Shown piece by piece: positions 30,068 through 40,625 of a DNA stretch of 64,000 nucleotides. Under the pieces are notes generated by a model. The model worked only from the letters and a program-made list of their open reading frames with translations. It searched no databases and was not told the origin of the DNA. Position 1 is the first letter of the stretch; each line of letters begins with the position of its first letter. Origin of the DNA: Amycolatopsis antarctica (lineage in GTDB: Bacteria > Actinomycetota > Actinomycetes > Mycobacteriales > Pseudonocardiaceae); assembly GCF_002262875.1 (NCBI RefSeq), contig NZ_NKYE01000005.1, positions 248,001-312,000 of the forward strand, in the 5' to 3' direction. Both the position numbers and the translations under genes were made by a program.

Positions 30068-30286
30068 CGGTGGGTACTCCTTTGCGTCCGCTCGACACGC
30101 CCTGGCTCCGAAGAAAGGTGGCCAAGGTTACCCGAATGGGTGAAGGTCGACTTCGTCGCGGGAGTGGTCGGGGCCACACAAGCCAGTGGTCCGGTGGCCC
30201 CGCCCCGGTAGGCTCAGCCGAAACAGTGGGACGCCCGCCCTGGCGAAGCGGCGAGGTCGCGACGTCCCCAGGAGGAGGTTTCGGGC

Positions 30287-32595
<2,309 letters not shown>

Positions 32596-32615
32596 CCCCG
32601 CGAGCACTCTCCTCG

Positions 32616-32656
32616 ACGGCCCCGTTCCCGCCCATCCGGCGGTGACGGGGCCGTTT
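32616..32656 (+). terminator. Terminator of lysC-asd
   Basis: Perfect 10-bp arms ACGGCCCCGT / ACGGGGCCGT around a 19-base loop that can pair internally, followed by TTT. It begins about 20 bases after the asd stop and separates asd from the sigma factor gene. Confidence 0.78.
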
Positions 32657-32685
32657 TCGCGTCCCGGCATGGCAGGCTGGACCTC

Positions 32686-33564
32686 GTGACCGCCAGGGAC
32701 GTGGATCGCTTCGAGGCAGACGGGCGACGCCTGTTCGGCCTGGCCTACCGCCTGCTGGGCAGGGCGGCGGAGGCCGAGGAGGTACTGCGGGACGCGTACC
32801 CGCGCTGGACGGGCCGCGCGGACGCCGCCGAGCCGGAGGTGGGGCCGACCACCCTCGTCACCAGCCTCTGCCTTGACCGGCTGACCTCAGCGCGGGACGG
32901 GCGGGAGCGGTACCCGGGTCCATGGCTGCCGGAGCCGGTGTTCACCGCGGACGACGCGCTCGGCCCGCTGGAAACCGCCGAGCGGCGTCATTCCGTCTCG
33001 TTCGGGCTGCTCGTTCTGCTGGAACGTTGTGCACCGGCCGAACGGGCGGCGTTCGTGCTGCGCGAGGCCTTCGGCCACAGCCACCGCGAGATCGCCGGGA
33101 TCCTGAACGTCGGCGAGGACGACTCCCGGCAGCTCCACCGCCGCGCCCTGGCCCACGTCGGCGAATCCCGGACCCGCTCCGCGGTGCCGCCGGAGGAGGC
33201 CCGGCAGCTCGTCGAACGCTTCCTCGCCGCCACCGTCACCGGTGACGTGGCCGGACTGGAGGCACTGCTCGCCGCCGAGGCGGTGGCCTGGTCCGACGAT
33301 GGTGGCCGGGCGTCCACCGTGCGGCACCCGGTCCGGGGCAGGGCCGAGGTCGCGCGGATGCTGGCCGGGCTCGGCAGGCACCCGAGGGCGGCCCACTCGC
33401 AGGTCGCCGTCTCCCCGGTGAACGGACAGGCCGCCGTCGTCGTGCACCAGGGCGGTGAGCTGACGGCGGTGCTGGTACCCGAGTTCGCCCGCCGAGGCCT
33501 GGTCGCCGTGCGCACGGTGAGCGATCCGGAGAAGCTGCGGTTCGCCGCCCGTCAGCTCGTGTGA
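32686..33564 (+). CDS. ECF41-type RNA polymerase sigma factor with SnoaL-like C-terminal domain
   Basis: The 292-residue protein has a degenerate sigma-2 N-terminus (FGLAYRLLGRAAEAEEVL), a sigma-4 helix-turn-helix (about 105-160, ERAAFVLREAFGHSHREIAGIL) and a C-terminal SnoaL-like domain (about 175-290). The three family marker motifs are visible: YPGPWLPEP (76-84), a DGGR motif in SDDGGRA, and a final DPEKLRF matching the NPDKL motif. In ECF41 proteins the C-terminal domain replaces an anti-sigma factor and controls activity. The cognate gene usually encodes an oxidoreductase, epimerase or carboxymuconolactone decarboxylase, and here an oxidoreductase follows. The start is GTG. Confidence 0.88.
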   Translation: MTARDVDRFEADGRRLFGLAYRLLGRAAEAEEVLRDAYPRWTGRADAAEPEVGPTTLVTSLCLDRLTSARDGRERYPGPWLPEPVFTADDALGPLETAERRHSVSFGLLVLLERCAPAERAAFVLREAFGHSHREIAGILNVGEDDSRQLHRRALAHVGESRTRSAVPPEEARQLVERFLAATVTGDVAGLEALLAAEAVAWSDDGGRASTVRHPVRGRAEVARMLAGLGRHPRAAHSQVAVSPVNGQAAVVVHQGGELTAVLVPEFARRGLVAVRTVSDPEKLRFAARQLV

Positions 33565-33584
33565 CCCGGCTCATCCCGCCGCAC

Positions 33585-33611
33585 TGTCACGTTTCCGCCC
33601 GCCGATCGGTC
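33585..33611 (+). promoter_or_regulatory. Candidate ECF41-dependent promoter
   Basis: TGTCAC at 33585-33590 is followed after 16 bases by CGGTC (33607-33611), upstream of the oxidoreductase start at 33652. The ECF41 promoter is known for TGTCAC-type -35 and CGTC -10 elements, so this resembles it with one extra G in the -10. It is suggested by sequence and context only. Confidence 0.55.
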
Positions 33612-33651
33612 TACGTGGCGACAGCGGATGAGGCGGAAAGGGAGTACGGAC

Positions 33652-34773
33652 ATGACAGCTCACATCGTGGTTCTCGGCGCCGGGTACTCGGGCCTGGTGG
33701 CGGCCAAGCTGGTGGCGCGCCGGACAGGGGCGAGGGTGACGCTGGTGAACGCCGGCGACCGGTTCGTCGAACGGGTACGGATGCACCAGCTCGCGTCCGG
33801 GCAGCGGCTGCGCGACCTGCCGCTGACCGGGCTGCTGGACGGCACCGGAATCGAGTTCGTCGTCGACACGGTCATCGGGATCGACCCGGCGGCCCGGACG
33901 GTGCGGCTGGCGGGTACCTCCGCTCCGCTCGGGTACGACGTGCTGATCCACGCGCTCGGCAGCGGTGCCGACGTCCACTCGGTTCCGGGGGTCGCCGAGC
34001 ACGCCTACCCGGTGGCCGACGCCGCGCAGGCCGCGCGGCTGCGCGACCGTCTGCCGCTGGCACGCAGCGTCGCGGTGGTCGGCGGCGGCCTCACCGGCAT
34101 CGAGGCCGCGACCGAACTCGCCGAGTCGCGTCCCGGGCTGGCCGTGACGCTGGTGACCGGTGGCCTGCTCGGCGAAGCCCTGTCCGTGCGCGCGCGGCGA
34201 CACCTCCAGCGCGTCTTCCGCCGGCTCGGCATCACGGTCCGGGAGAACGCCCCGGTGGGCGAGGTCCGCCCGGACGGCGTGCTGCTGCCGGGCGGTGAGC
34301 ACCTCCCCGCCGACACCGTCGTCTGGACGACGGGCTTCACCGTGCCGCCGCTGGCGGGCGAGGCGGGGCTGGCCGTCGACACGCACGGAAGGCTGATCGT
34401 GGACGAGACGCTGCGCTCGGTCTCGCACCCGGAGGTCTACGGCGTCGGCGACGGCACGGCCGCGCGTATGCGCTCGGGGCAGGAACTGCGGATGGCCTGT
34501 GCGACCGGCCTGCCCTCCGCCGCGCACGTCGCCAGGTCCGTCGCCGACCATCTCGCCGGACGCCCCGCGGGTCCGCTGCGCTTCCGCTACCTCAACCAGT
34601 GCATCAGCCTCGGCAGGCGGGACGGGCTGGTGCAGTTCGTCCGCGCCGACGACAGTCCGGTGGAGGCGGTACTGACGGGGCGGATCGCCGCGCTGTACAA
34701 GGAAAGCATCGTGCGCGGCACGGTCGCGGTGCAGCGGCGGCCCGGACTCGCGGCGCTCAGCGCACCGAGATGA
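33652..34773 (+). CDS. FAD/NAD(P)-dependent oxidoreductase (NDH-2/ferredoxin-reductase-like)
   Basis: The 373-residue protein has two Rossmann motifs: IVVLGAGYSGLVAAKLV at the N-terminus for FAD, and VAVVGGGLTGIEAATEL at about 145 for NAD(P). VYGVGDGTAAR is the FAD-binding C-terminal motif. The overall size matches NADH dehydrogenase type II and pyridine nucleotide-disulphide oxidoreductase family members. No redox-active CxxxxC is present, so it is not a disulphide reductase. The partner and electron acceptor are unknown. The ATG follows AAAGGGAG. Its position after an ECF41 sigma factor suggests it is that factor's regulon member. Confidence 0.88.
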   Translation: MTAHIVVLGAGYSGLVAAKLVARRTGARVTLVNAGDRFVERVRMHQLASGQRLRDLPLTGLLDGTGIEFVVDTVIGIDPAARTVRLAGTSAPLGYDVLIHALGSGADVHSVPGVAEHAYPVADAAQAARLRDRLPLARSVAVVGGGLTGIEAATELAESRPGLAVTLVTGGLLGEALSVRARRHLQRVFRRLGITVRENAPVGEVRPDGVLLPGGEHLPADTVVWTTGFTVPPLAGEAGLAVDTHGRLIVDETLRSVSHPEVYGVGDGTAARMRSGQELRMACATGLPSAAHVARSVADHLAGRPAGPLRFRYLNQCISLGRRDGLVQFVRADDSPVEAVLTGRIAALYKESIVRGTVAVQRRPGLAALSAPR

Positions 34774-34908
34774 CCCACCGGTTTCCCCTGTGCGGCGGAA
34801 CCGTTCGGCTGGCACGGTCGCGGAATTGGGTTGAGTTTCCGGACCATCGCGACGACCGTGGGCAAGCCTGCGGGACTGCTCTCGTGGGAAGGTTCCGGGA
34901 GGGGAGTC

Positions 34909-36099
34909 ATGTTCACGCCAGTCACCGGCGCGCGAGTACCGATCCGTATGTGGGCCGATCCGGCCACGGTCGAGGAGCAGGCGCTGCGGCAACTGCACAA
35001 CGTCGCGAACCTGAGCTGGGTGCACGGACTCGCCGTGATGCCGGACGTGCACTACGGCAAGGGCGCCACCGTCGGCAGCGTGATCGCGATGCGCGACGCC
35101 GTATCGCCCGCGGCCGTGGGCGTGGACATCGGCTGCGGAATGAGTGCGGTGCGAACCTCGCTCACGGCGGCAGACCTGCCGGATGATCTCGGCGCACTGC
35201 GCGGCCGGATCGAGTCCCGGGTGCCGGTCGGCTTCAACATGCACAGGACGCCGGTGGACCCGGCCCGGGTGCCCGGAGTCGGCGGGTGGGACGCGTTCTG
35301 GTCGGCGTTCGGGGAACTGCACGAGGGCGTGCGGCGGCTGGGCGACCGGGCTCGGTCGCAGATCGGCAGCCTGGGCGGTGGCAACCACTTCATCGAGGTC
35401 TGCCTCGAAGCCGGTGGTGCCGATGAGGGACGGGTCTGGCTGATGCTGCACTCCGGTTCGCGCAACATCGGCAAGGAACTGGCGGAGCGGCACATGAGCG
35501 TCGCACGGACGCTGCCGCACAACGCGGACCTGCCGGACCCGGACCTTGCCGTCTTCGTCGCCGATACCCCGGAGATGCGGGCGTACCGCCGCGATCTGTT
35601 CTGGGCGCAGGACTACGCGGCCCGCAACCGGGCGACGATGGTGGAACTGGTGAAGCAGGCAGTGCGGGACACGGTCCCGGGAGTGCGGTTCGACGAGCCG
35701 ATCTCGTGCCACCACAACTACGTCAGCGAGGAGACCTTCGACGGCGTCGAACTGCTGGTGACGCGCAAGGGCGCCATCCGGGCGGGTTCGGGCGATCTCG
35801 GAATCATTCCGGGCAGCATGGGCACCGGTTCGTACATCGTCCGCGGGCTGGGTAACGCCGACTCCTTCTGCTCCGCCTCGCACGGCGCGGGGCGGCGGAT
35901 GTCGCGCAACAAGGCGCGCAAAATGTTCACCGCGGCCGATCTCGTGGCGCAGACCGACGGCGTGGAATGTCGTAAGGACGCGGGCGTGGTGGACGAGATT
36001 CCGGCTGCGTACAAGGACATCGACTCGGTGATCGCTGCGCAGAGTGACCTCGTCGAGGTGGTGGCGCTGCTCAAGAAGGTGGTCTGCGTCAAGGGCTGA
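34909..36099 (+). CDS. rtcB: RtcB-type RNA 3'-phosphate ligase
   Basis: The 396-residue protein carries the RtcB motifs MPDVHYGKGATVGSV, VGVDIGCGM (metal Asp/Cys region), GSLGGGNHFIEV, LHSGSRNIG, ISCHHNY, GSMGTGSYIV and SHGAGRRMSRN (guanylylated His). It ligates 2',3'-cyclic phosphate or 3'-phosphate RNA ends to 5'-OH using GTP and Mn. The ATG at 34909 follows GGGAGGGGAG and is preferred over an upstream TTG. No rtcA, rtcR or archease gene lies nearby, so it is a stand-alone RtcB. Confidence 0.95.
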   Translation: MFTPVTGARVPIRMWADPATVEEQALRQLHNVANLSWVHGLAVMPDVHYGKGATVGSVIAMRDAVSPAAVGVDIGCGMSAVRTSLTAADLPDDLGALRGRIESRVPVGFNMHRTPVDPARVPGVGGWDAFWSAFGELHEGVRRLGDRARSQIGSLGGGNHFIEVCLEAGGADEGRVWLMLHSGSRNIGKELAERHMSVARTLPHNADLPDPDLAVFVADTPEMRAYRRDLFWAQDYAARNRATMVELVKQAVRDTVPGVRFDEPISCHHNYVSEETFDGVELLVTRKGAIRAGSGDLGIIPGSMGTGSYIVRGLGNADSFCSASHGAGRRMSRNKARKMFTAADLVAQTDGVECRKDAGVVDEIPAAYKDIDSVIAAQSDLVEVVALLKKVVCVKG

Positions 36100-36162
36100 T
36101 CGGGCGGTGTCCAGCGGAATCGCCGGCGTGGATTCCCGGCATCCGGGGGATTGCGAAAACGG

Positions 36163-36190
36163 TTGTCCACACGATTCCGAGTTGTCCACA
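36163..36190 (+). promoter_or_regulatory. Pair of DnaA-box-like 9-mers
   Basis: TTGTCCACA occurs exactly at 36163-36171 and 36182-36190, matching the actinomycete DnaA box consensus, 19 bases apart. A partial inverted match lies at 36199-36207. A cluster of this kind can bind DnaA. It is far from dnaA or oriC as seen here, so the role is open. Confidence 0.55.
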
Positions 36191-36369
36191 GGCTTGGTTG
36201 TGGATTGTTTTTCATGTTCCCCTCGCGCGCTTGGCGGAGGTACGGACTCGCGAAGCACCCGTCAGCCACCCGTTTGGAGCAGTCCTGGAGGCCCTGCGCA
36301 GAGTCGTTCCGGTAACCGCGTCCCGCCCCGATAGGCCGCTTTCGGCGGCGGGGTGCAGGCAGCGCCACC

Positions 36370-36399
36370 GGTCACGGTGCAGTCGTCTGCACCGTGACC
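36370..36399. repeat. Perfect inverted repeat
   Basis: GGTCACGGTGCA and TGCACCGTGACC are exact reverse complements separated by six bases. It lies about 70 bases upstream of the lipoprotein start at 36468. It could be an operator or a hairpin, and the 12-bp arms are long for chance. Confidence 0.6.
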
Positions 36400-36467
36400 C
36401 GGCAGCCCGTTGCAGACTTCCGCATTTTCCTTGCCAGGTACACGTTCCAGCTCGTTAACGTCGGAGC

Positions 36468-36866
36468 ATGACCATACGTGCGAGAGCGTTCCTCCTCGGC
36501 GCCGCCATGCTCGTCCTGTCGCTCACCGCGTGCGAGGAGAAGGAGGAACTCGACAAGGTCCTCTCCGAGGCCGGCGACGTCACCGGCACGATGTCGGTCT
36601 GCGTCCGCGCGATGGGCTCGCTCGTCTCGCTCGACCCCGGGTCCGCCGACGCGGACGGTCTCGGCGAGGAAGCCGCGCGGAAGGCGAAGGACGCCAGGGA
36701 ACTCGGCGAGGACGTCGACGATGCCGAGCTTCGCGGAGTCCTCACCGAGATCGCCGAGAGCTACGAGTCCTGGGACGAGGACAGCACCGACGTCCAGGCG
36801 TGGATCGACCGCAACGAGGAGACCGTCGAACTCCTGGACACCCTGTGTTCCTCCAGCGGAGGGTAG
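36468..36866 (+). CDS. Small lipoprotein, paralogue of the next gene
   Basis: The 132-residue protein has a lipoprotein signal peptide (AAMLVLSLTAC, Cys about 22) and a short acidic mature part. That part is mainly predicted helical (EELDKVLSEAGDVTGTM, DAELRGVLTEIAESYESWD) and ends in a Cys-containing tail LDTLCSSSGG. I do not recognise a family. The helical repeats with interspersed Gly and the paired Cys resemble the next gene product. Confidence 0.78.
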   Translation: MTIRARAFLLGAAMLVLSLTACEEKEELDKVLSEAGDVTGTMSVCVRAMGSLVSLDPGSADADGLGEEAARKAKDARELGEDVDDAELRGVLTEIAESYESWDEDSTDVQAWIDRNEETVELLDTLCSSSGG

Positions 36867-36896
36867 CCGTAAGAGCGGGCCCGGTAGGTTGATCAC

Positions 36897-37286
36897 ATGA
36901 CGAAGCGCCCGCTGGGGATCATCGCCGCCGCCTGCCTGATCGGGTTCTCGGCGGCAGGCTGCACCGACGCGATCAACGAGGCCGTCGACAGTGCGGGGAA
37001 CGTCAAGGACAAGGCCGGGGCCTGCGCCGAGGCGCTCGGGCTGACCAGCTTCGATCCGACCTCGCTCGACCCGGAACAGCTCGCCGCCAAGGCGGGCGAG
37101 AAGGCGGAGCAGGCCCGTCAGCTCGGCGGCAGGGTCGCCGAGCAGGACCTGCAGCAGACGTTGTTCGGTATCGCCGACGGCTACGTGGAACTCGAGCAGC
37201 GGCAGGCCAAGGGCATCGGCACGATCAACGAGTGGGTGCAGCGCAACGCGGGCAACCTCGATCGCCTGCGCCAGGTCTGCCTCTGA
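36897..37286 (+). CDS. Small lipoprotein, paralogue of the previous gene
   Basis: The 129-residue protein has a lipoprotein signal peptide (CLIGFSAAGC, Cys about 22) and a helical mature part. Shared layout with the preceding protein includes AGNVKDKAGACAEALG versus AGDVTGTMSVCVRAMG, SFDPTSLDP versus SLDPGSADA, EKAEQARQLGGRVAEQDL versus RKAKDARELGEDVDDAEL, and LDRLRQVCL versus VELLDTLC. The two Cys in equivalent places suggest a disulphide. Function is unknown. It lies 30 bases after its paralogue, and a tandem duplication is likely. Confidence 0.78.
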   Translation: MTKRPLGIIAAACLIGFSAAGCTDAINEAVDSAGNVKDKAGACAEALGLTSFDPTSLDPEQLAAKAGEKAEQARQLGGRVAEQDLQQTLFGIADGYVELEQRQAKGIGTINEWVQRNAGNLDRLRQVCL

Positions 37287-37311
37287 CCGTCCTGTTCGCC
37301 ACGGTCGCGGG

Positions 37312-38499
37312 TCACGCCGGGACGAGCGCGCGGGCCGTCGTGCGGCGCTGCAGGAGCACCCCGGCGATGGCGAACGCCAGTCCGCCCACCCCCGCCGCGG
37401 CGAAGCCCCACGCCGCCGAGGAGTGGTCGATCACCACACCGACCACCGGGCTGCCGATCGCCAGTCCGAGGCGCGTTGCCGAGTCCTGCAGGCCCATCGC
37501 CTCGCCGCGCACCCGGGCCGGCGCGGCGGCACTGACCGTCTCGGTGGTCGAGGCGAGAGTCGGCGCGCACACCAGGTTCGTCGGGATCAGCGCGATCGCC
37601 AGCAGCCACCACGGGTCACCGAACAGGCCGACCGGGATCACCAGCACGGCCAGCAGCACGCTGAGCGTCAACTGGGACAGCGAACGATGCACGGCGCCGT
37701 GCACCAGGCCGCCGATCAGCGAGGCCACGCACATGACGACGATGACCAGCCCGGTCCACTCGATCTGACCGGATTCGCGCAGGGCGGCCAGGGCGGCGAG
37801 TTCGGTGCCCACCAGCACGAACAGCGCCCCCATCGCGATCAGCAGCGCCGCCAGCAGCCGTCCGCCGAGCCAGCTGCGGATCGCCGGACGGGCACCGGCC
37901 GGTTCCCGCGACTCCTCGGCGCTGCGCACCGGCGGGTTGGTCAGCAGCAGGGCCACGGTCACCAGCGCGAACGCGATCCCGACACCGGTCAGCGCGGCAG
38001 CGGAGGAGAACTGCGTGGTGACGAAGATGCCCGCCGCCGGGCCGATCATGAACGTCGTCTCGACGGAGATGGTGTCCATCGAGTACGCCGCGCGACGCTG
38101 GTCGGCGGGCACCAGCGCCGCGAGCACCTGCCGGGCGATCGAACCGGCGGGGATGGTCAGGATCCCGGCTGGCAGTGCCACCAGCAGCAGCGCGAAATAC
38201 GGCAGGTGCGGGGTGCTCAGCCAGTAGGCGCTGGACGCGGTGCCGCACACGGTGACCACCGGCCGTAGCCCATAGCGGTCGATCAGCCTGCCGATCAGCG
38301 GTGCGCCGAGCGCGCTTCCGGCGGTCGTCGCGGTGCCCACCAGCCCGGCCGCGCCGTAGCCACGGCCCATGTCGCTGACCACGTGCAGCGTCAGCGTGAT
38401 CCCCATGGCCGTCATCGGCAGCCGGGCGAGCAGCATCAGCAGCATGGAGGAGGGGACACCGGGCACGTTGAGGACACGACGGTAAGGCTGCAGCGGCAC
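37312..38499 (-). CDS. Major facilitator superfamily transporter
   Basis: The 395-residue protein has about twelve hydrophobic segments in two halves split by a cytoplasmic loop (about 195-215). GRLIDRYGLRPV after segment 2 is the MFS motif A region, and GAPLIGR and MDTISVETTFMIGPAAG fit a drug or metabolite exporter of the SetR/bacilysin-like group. No substrate can be assigned. GTG (MPLQPYRR) is the start. It is divergent from furA. Confidence 0.85.
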   Translation of the reverse strand: MPLQPYRRVLNVPGVPSSMLLMLLARLPMTAMGITLTLHVVSDMGRGYGAAGLVGTATTAGSALGAPLIGRLIDRYGLRPVVTVCGTASSAYWLSTPHLPYFALLLVALPAGILTIPAGSIARQVLAALVPADQRRAAYSMDTISVETTFMIGPAAGIFVTTQFSSAAALTGVGIAFALVTVALLLTNPPVRSAEESREPAGARPAIRSWLGGRLLAALLIAMGALFVLVGTELAALAALRESGQIEWTGLVIVVMCVASLIGGLVHGAVHRSLSQLTLSVLLAVLVIPVGLFGDPWWLLAIALIPTNLVCAPTLASTTETVSAAAPARVRGEAMGLQDSATRLGLAIGSPVVGVVIDHSSAAWGFAAAGVGGLAFAIAGVLLQRRTTARALVPA

Positions 38500-38631
38500 G
38501 TCAGCGATGAGACCGTGTCCTGGTACGTCCGTGCAACTCTTTTGTCCGAGGACCTGGTCACACCCTGCCGCCCACCCGATCAGGCACCCTTTCTTGACTC
38601 ATTCCAGAAAAGGGTCCACGCTGGAGGAGTC

Positions 38632-39090
38632 ATGTCGCACCAGGAAAGCCCCGCGCGGGAGCAGCTTCGATCGGCCGGTCTTCGAGTGACCGCGCCGAGG
38701 ACGGCGGTGCTGGAGTGGCTCGCGGGCAACCCCCACGCCACGGCCGACCAGGTCGCCGCCGGAATCCGGCAGCGCCTCGGCTCGGTGTCCACCCAGGCCG
38801 TCTACGACGTGCTCGGAGCCTGCACGAGGGCCAACCTGGTGCGGCGGATCGAACCGGCCGGTCACCCGGCACGGTTCGAGACGCGAACCGGGGACAACCA
38901 CCATCACCTCGTCTGCCGTACCTGCGGGCGCACCCGGGACGTCGACTGCGTCCACGGTGCGGCGCCCTGCCTCGAACCGTCCGCCACGGCGGGGTTCGAG
39001 GTCGACGAGGCGGAGGTCGTCTTCTGGGGCCTGTGCCCTGACTGCGTCGCGGCCGGGCAGGCGCCCGGACGCGAGACCGACCACCACTAG
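38632..39090 (+). CDS. furA: Fur-family regulator (FurA type)
   Basis: The 152-residue protein has a winged-helix N-terminus (RSAGLRVTAPRTAVLEWL, then DQVAAGIRQRLGSVSTQAVYDVL) and the metal site GDNHHHLVCRTCGRTRDVDC with a second CxxC near the end (LCPDC). This is the FurA pattern of actinomycetes, which sense peroxide or iron and repress the adjacent catalase gene. The ATG follows GGAGGAG. A TTGACTCATTCCAGAAAAGGG upstream may contain the promoter and operator. katA begins 12 bases downstream. Confidence 0.92.
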   Translation: MSHQESPAREQLRSAGLRVTAPRTAVLEWLAGNPHATADQVAAGIRQRLGSVSTQAVYDVLGACTRANLVRRIEPAGHPARFETRTGDNHHHLVCRTCGRTRDVDCVHGAAPCLEPSATAGFEVDEAEVVFWGLCPDCVAAGQAPGRETDHH

Positions 39091-39102
39091 GAGAGGATTG
39101 GC

Positions 39103-40542
39103 GTGACCAAGCCGACCACGAACAATGTGGGCATCCCGGTCGCCAGCGACAACGACTCGCTGACGCTCGGGGCCAACGGCCCGATCCTGCTGCAGGATCA
39201 CTACCTCATCGAGAAGAACGCGCACTTCAACCGGGAGCGCGTCCCCGAGCGCGTGGTGCACGCCAAGGGTGGTGGCGCGTTCGGCACGCTCGAGGTGACC
39301 GAGGACGTCAGCCAGTTCACCAAGGCGGCCCTGTTCCAGCCCGGTGCCAAGACCGACAGCCTCATCCGCTTCTCCACCGTCGCCGGTGAGCTCGGCTTCC
39401 CCGACACCGTGCGGGATCCGCGCGGATTCGCGGTGAAGTTCTACACCAGCGAAGGAAACTACGACCTCGTCGGCAACAACACGCCGGTGTTCTTCATCCG
39501 CGACCCGATCAAGTTCCCGGACTTCATCCACTCGCAGAAGCGCCGCGCCGACAACCACCTGCACGACCACAACATGCAGTGGGACTTCTGGACGCTGCGC
39601 CCGGAATCGGCGCACCAGGTGACCTGGCTGATGGGCGACCGGGGCATCCCCAAGTCCTGGCGGCACATGAACGGCTACGGCTCGCACACCTTCCTCTGGC
39701 AGAACGCCGGCGGCGAGAAGTTCTGGGTCAAGTACCACTTCAAGACCGACCAGGGCATCGAGTTCCTCACCCAGGAAGAGGGCGACGCGCTCGCCGGTTC
39801 CGACCGGGACCACCACCTGAAGGACCTGTACAACTCGATCAAGGCGGGCGAGCACCCGACGTGGACGCTGTACGTGCAGGTCATGCCGCACGACGACGCC
39901 GCCGACTACCGGTTCAACCCGTTCGACCTGACGAAGGTGTGGCCGCAGGGCGACTACCCGCTGATCAAGGTCGGCAAGTACACGCTGAACCGCAACCCGG
40001 AGAACTACTTCTCCGAGATCGAGCAGGCCTCGTTCGAGCCGTCGAACCTGGTGCCCGGCATCGGCCCGTCGCCGGACAAGATGCTGCTCGGCAGGCTGTT
40101 CGCCTACCCGGACGCGCACCGCTACCGGATCGGCGCGAACTACACGCAGCTCCCGGTCAACGCCGCGAAGTCCCCGGTGAACACGTACTCCAAGGACGGC
40201 GCGATGGCGTACAGCAACTCACCGGACCCGGTGTACGCGCCCAACTCCTACGGCGGTCCGCACGCGGACGCCGCGGTGGCGGGCGAGACGGCCTCGGCCT
40301 ACGGCGCGAGCGGTGAGGTGTTGCGCTCGGCGTACCGGCCGCACGCCGAGGACGACGACTTCGGCCAGGCGGGCACCATGGTCCGCGAGGTGCTGGACGA
40401 CGCCGCGCGGGAACGACTGGCAAACAACATCATCGGCCACGCCTCCAACGAGGTGTCCCAGCCGGTGCTGGACCGCGTCTTCGAGTACTGGCGCAGCGTG
40501 GACAAGAACCTGGGCGACAGGGTCGCCGCCGCGTTCAAGTGA
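39103..40542 (+). CDS. katA: Monofunctional haem catalase
   Basis: At 479 residues this is a small-subunit (clade 3) catalase. The distal site has [12 protein letters not shown], the Asn site [13 protein letters not shown], and the proximal haem-ligand Tyr is in [12 protein letters not shown]. It dismutates hydrogen peroxide. It begins 12 bases after furA, with AGGAG before GTG, and is probably under FurA control. A 16-bp hairpin terminator follows. Confidence 0.97.
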   Translation: MTKPTTNNVGIPVASDNDSLTLGANGPILLQDHYLIEKNAHFNRERVPERVVHAKGGGAFGTLEVTEDVSQFTKAALFQPGAKTDSLIRFSTVAGELGFPDTVRDPRGFAVKFYTSEGNYDLVGNNTPVFFIRDPIKFPDFIHSQKRRADNHLHDHNMQWDFWTLRPESAHQVTWLMGDRGIPKSWRHMNGYGSHTFLWQNAGGEKFWVKYHFKTDQGIEFLTQEEGDALAGSDRDHHLKDLYNSIKAGEHPTWTLYVQVMPHDDAADYRFNPFDLTKVWPQGDYPLIKVGKYTLNRNPENYFSEIEQASFEPSNLVPGIGPSPDKMLLGRLFAYPDAHRYRIGANYTQLPVNAAKSPVNTYSKDGAMAYSNSPDPVYAPNSYGGPHADAAVAGETASAYGASGEVLRSAYRPHAEDDDFGQAGTMVREVLDDAARERLANNIIGHASNEVSQPVLDRVFEYWRSVDKNLGDRVAAAFK

Positions 40543-40577
40543 TCACGGTGCACTGACGCCCCTCCCACCACGAGGTA

Positions 40578-40614
40578 CGACGGCCCGGTACGCCCAGCGC
40601 GTACCGGGCCGTCG
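40578..40614 (+). terminator. Terminator of furA-katA
   Basis: Perfect 16-bp arms CGACGGCCCGGTACGC / GCGTACCGGGCCGTCG around the loop CCAGC. It lies 35 bases after the catalase stop and before a convergent gene, so it may be bidirectional. Confidence 0.8.
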
Positions 40615-40625
40615 CGGGTCCGGGC

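Larger units (their letters stand above)
36100..36467. other. Intergenic region with DnaA-like boxes and a hairpin
   Basis: About 370 bases between rtcB and a lipoprotein gene. It holds two TTGTCCACA boxes (36163, 36182), a weaker TGTGGATTG at 36199, and a perfect 12-bp hairpin (36370-36399). The first 60 bases may include the rtcB 3' UTR. No gene is supported here. Confidence 0.5.

Noticed and set aside
34831-34908. TTG start of rtcB 26 codons upstream
   Set aside because: The ATG at 34909 has a strong ribosome site and the RtcB family pattern begins there.
38383-38631. Upstream extension of furA
   Set aside because: The frame is open further upstream, but GGAGGAG precedes the ATG at 38632, and the extension overlaps the divergent MFS start and has no homology pattern.
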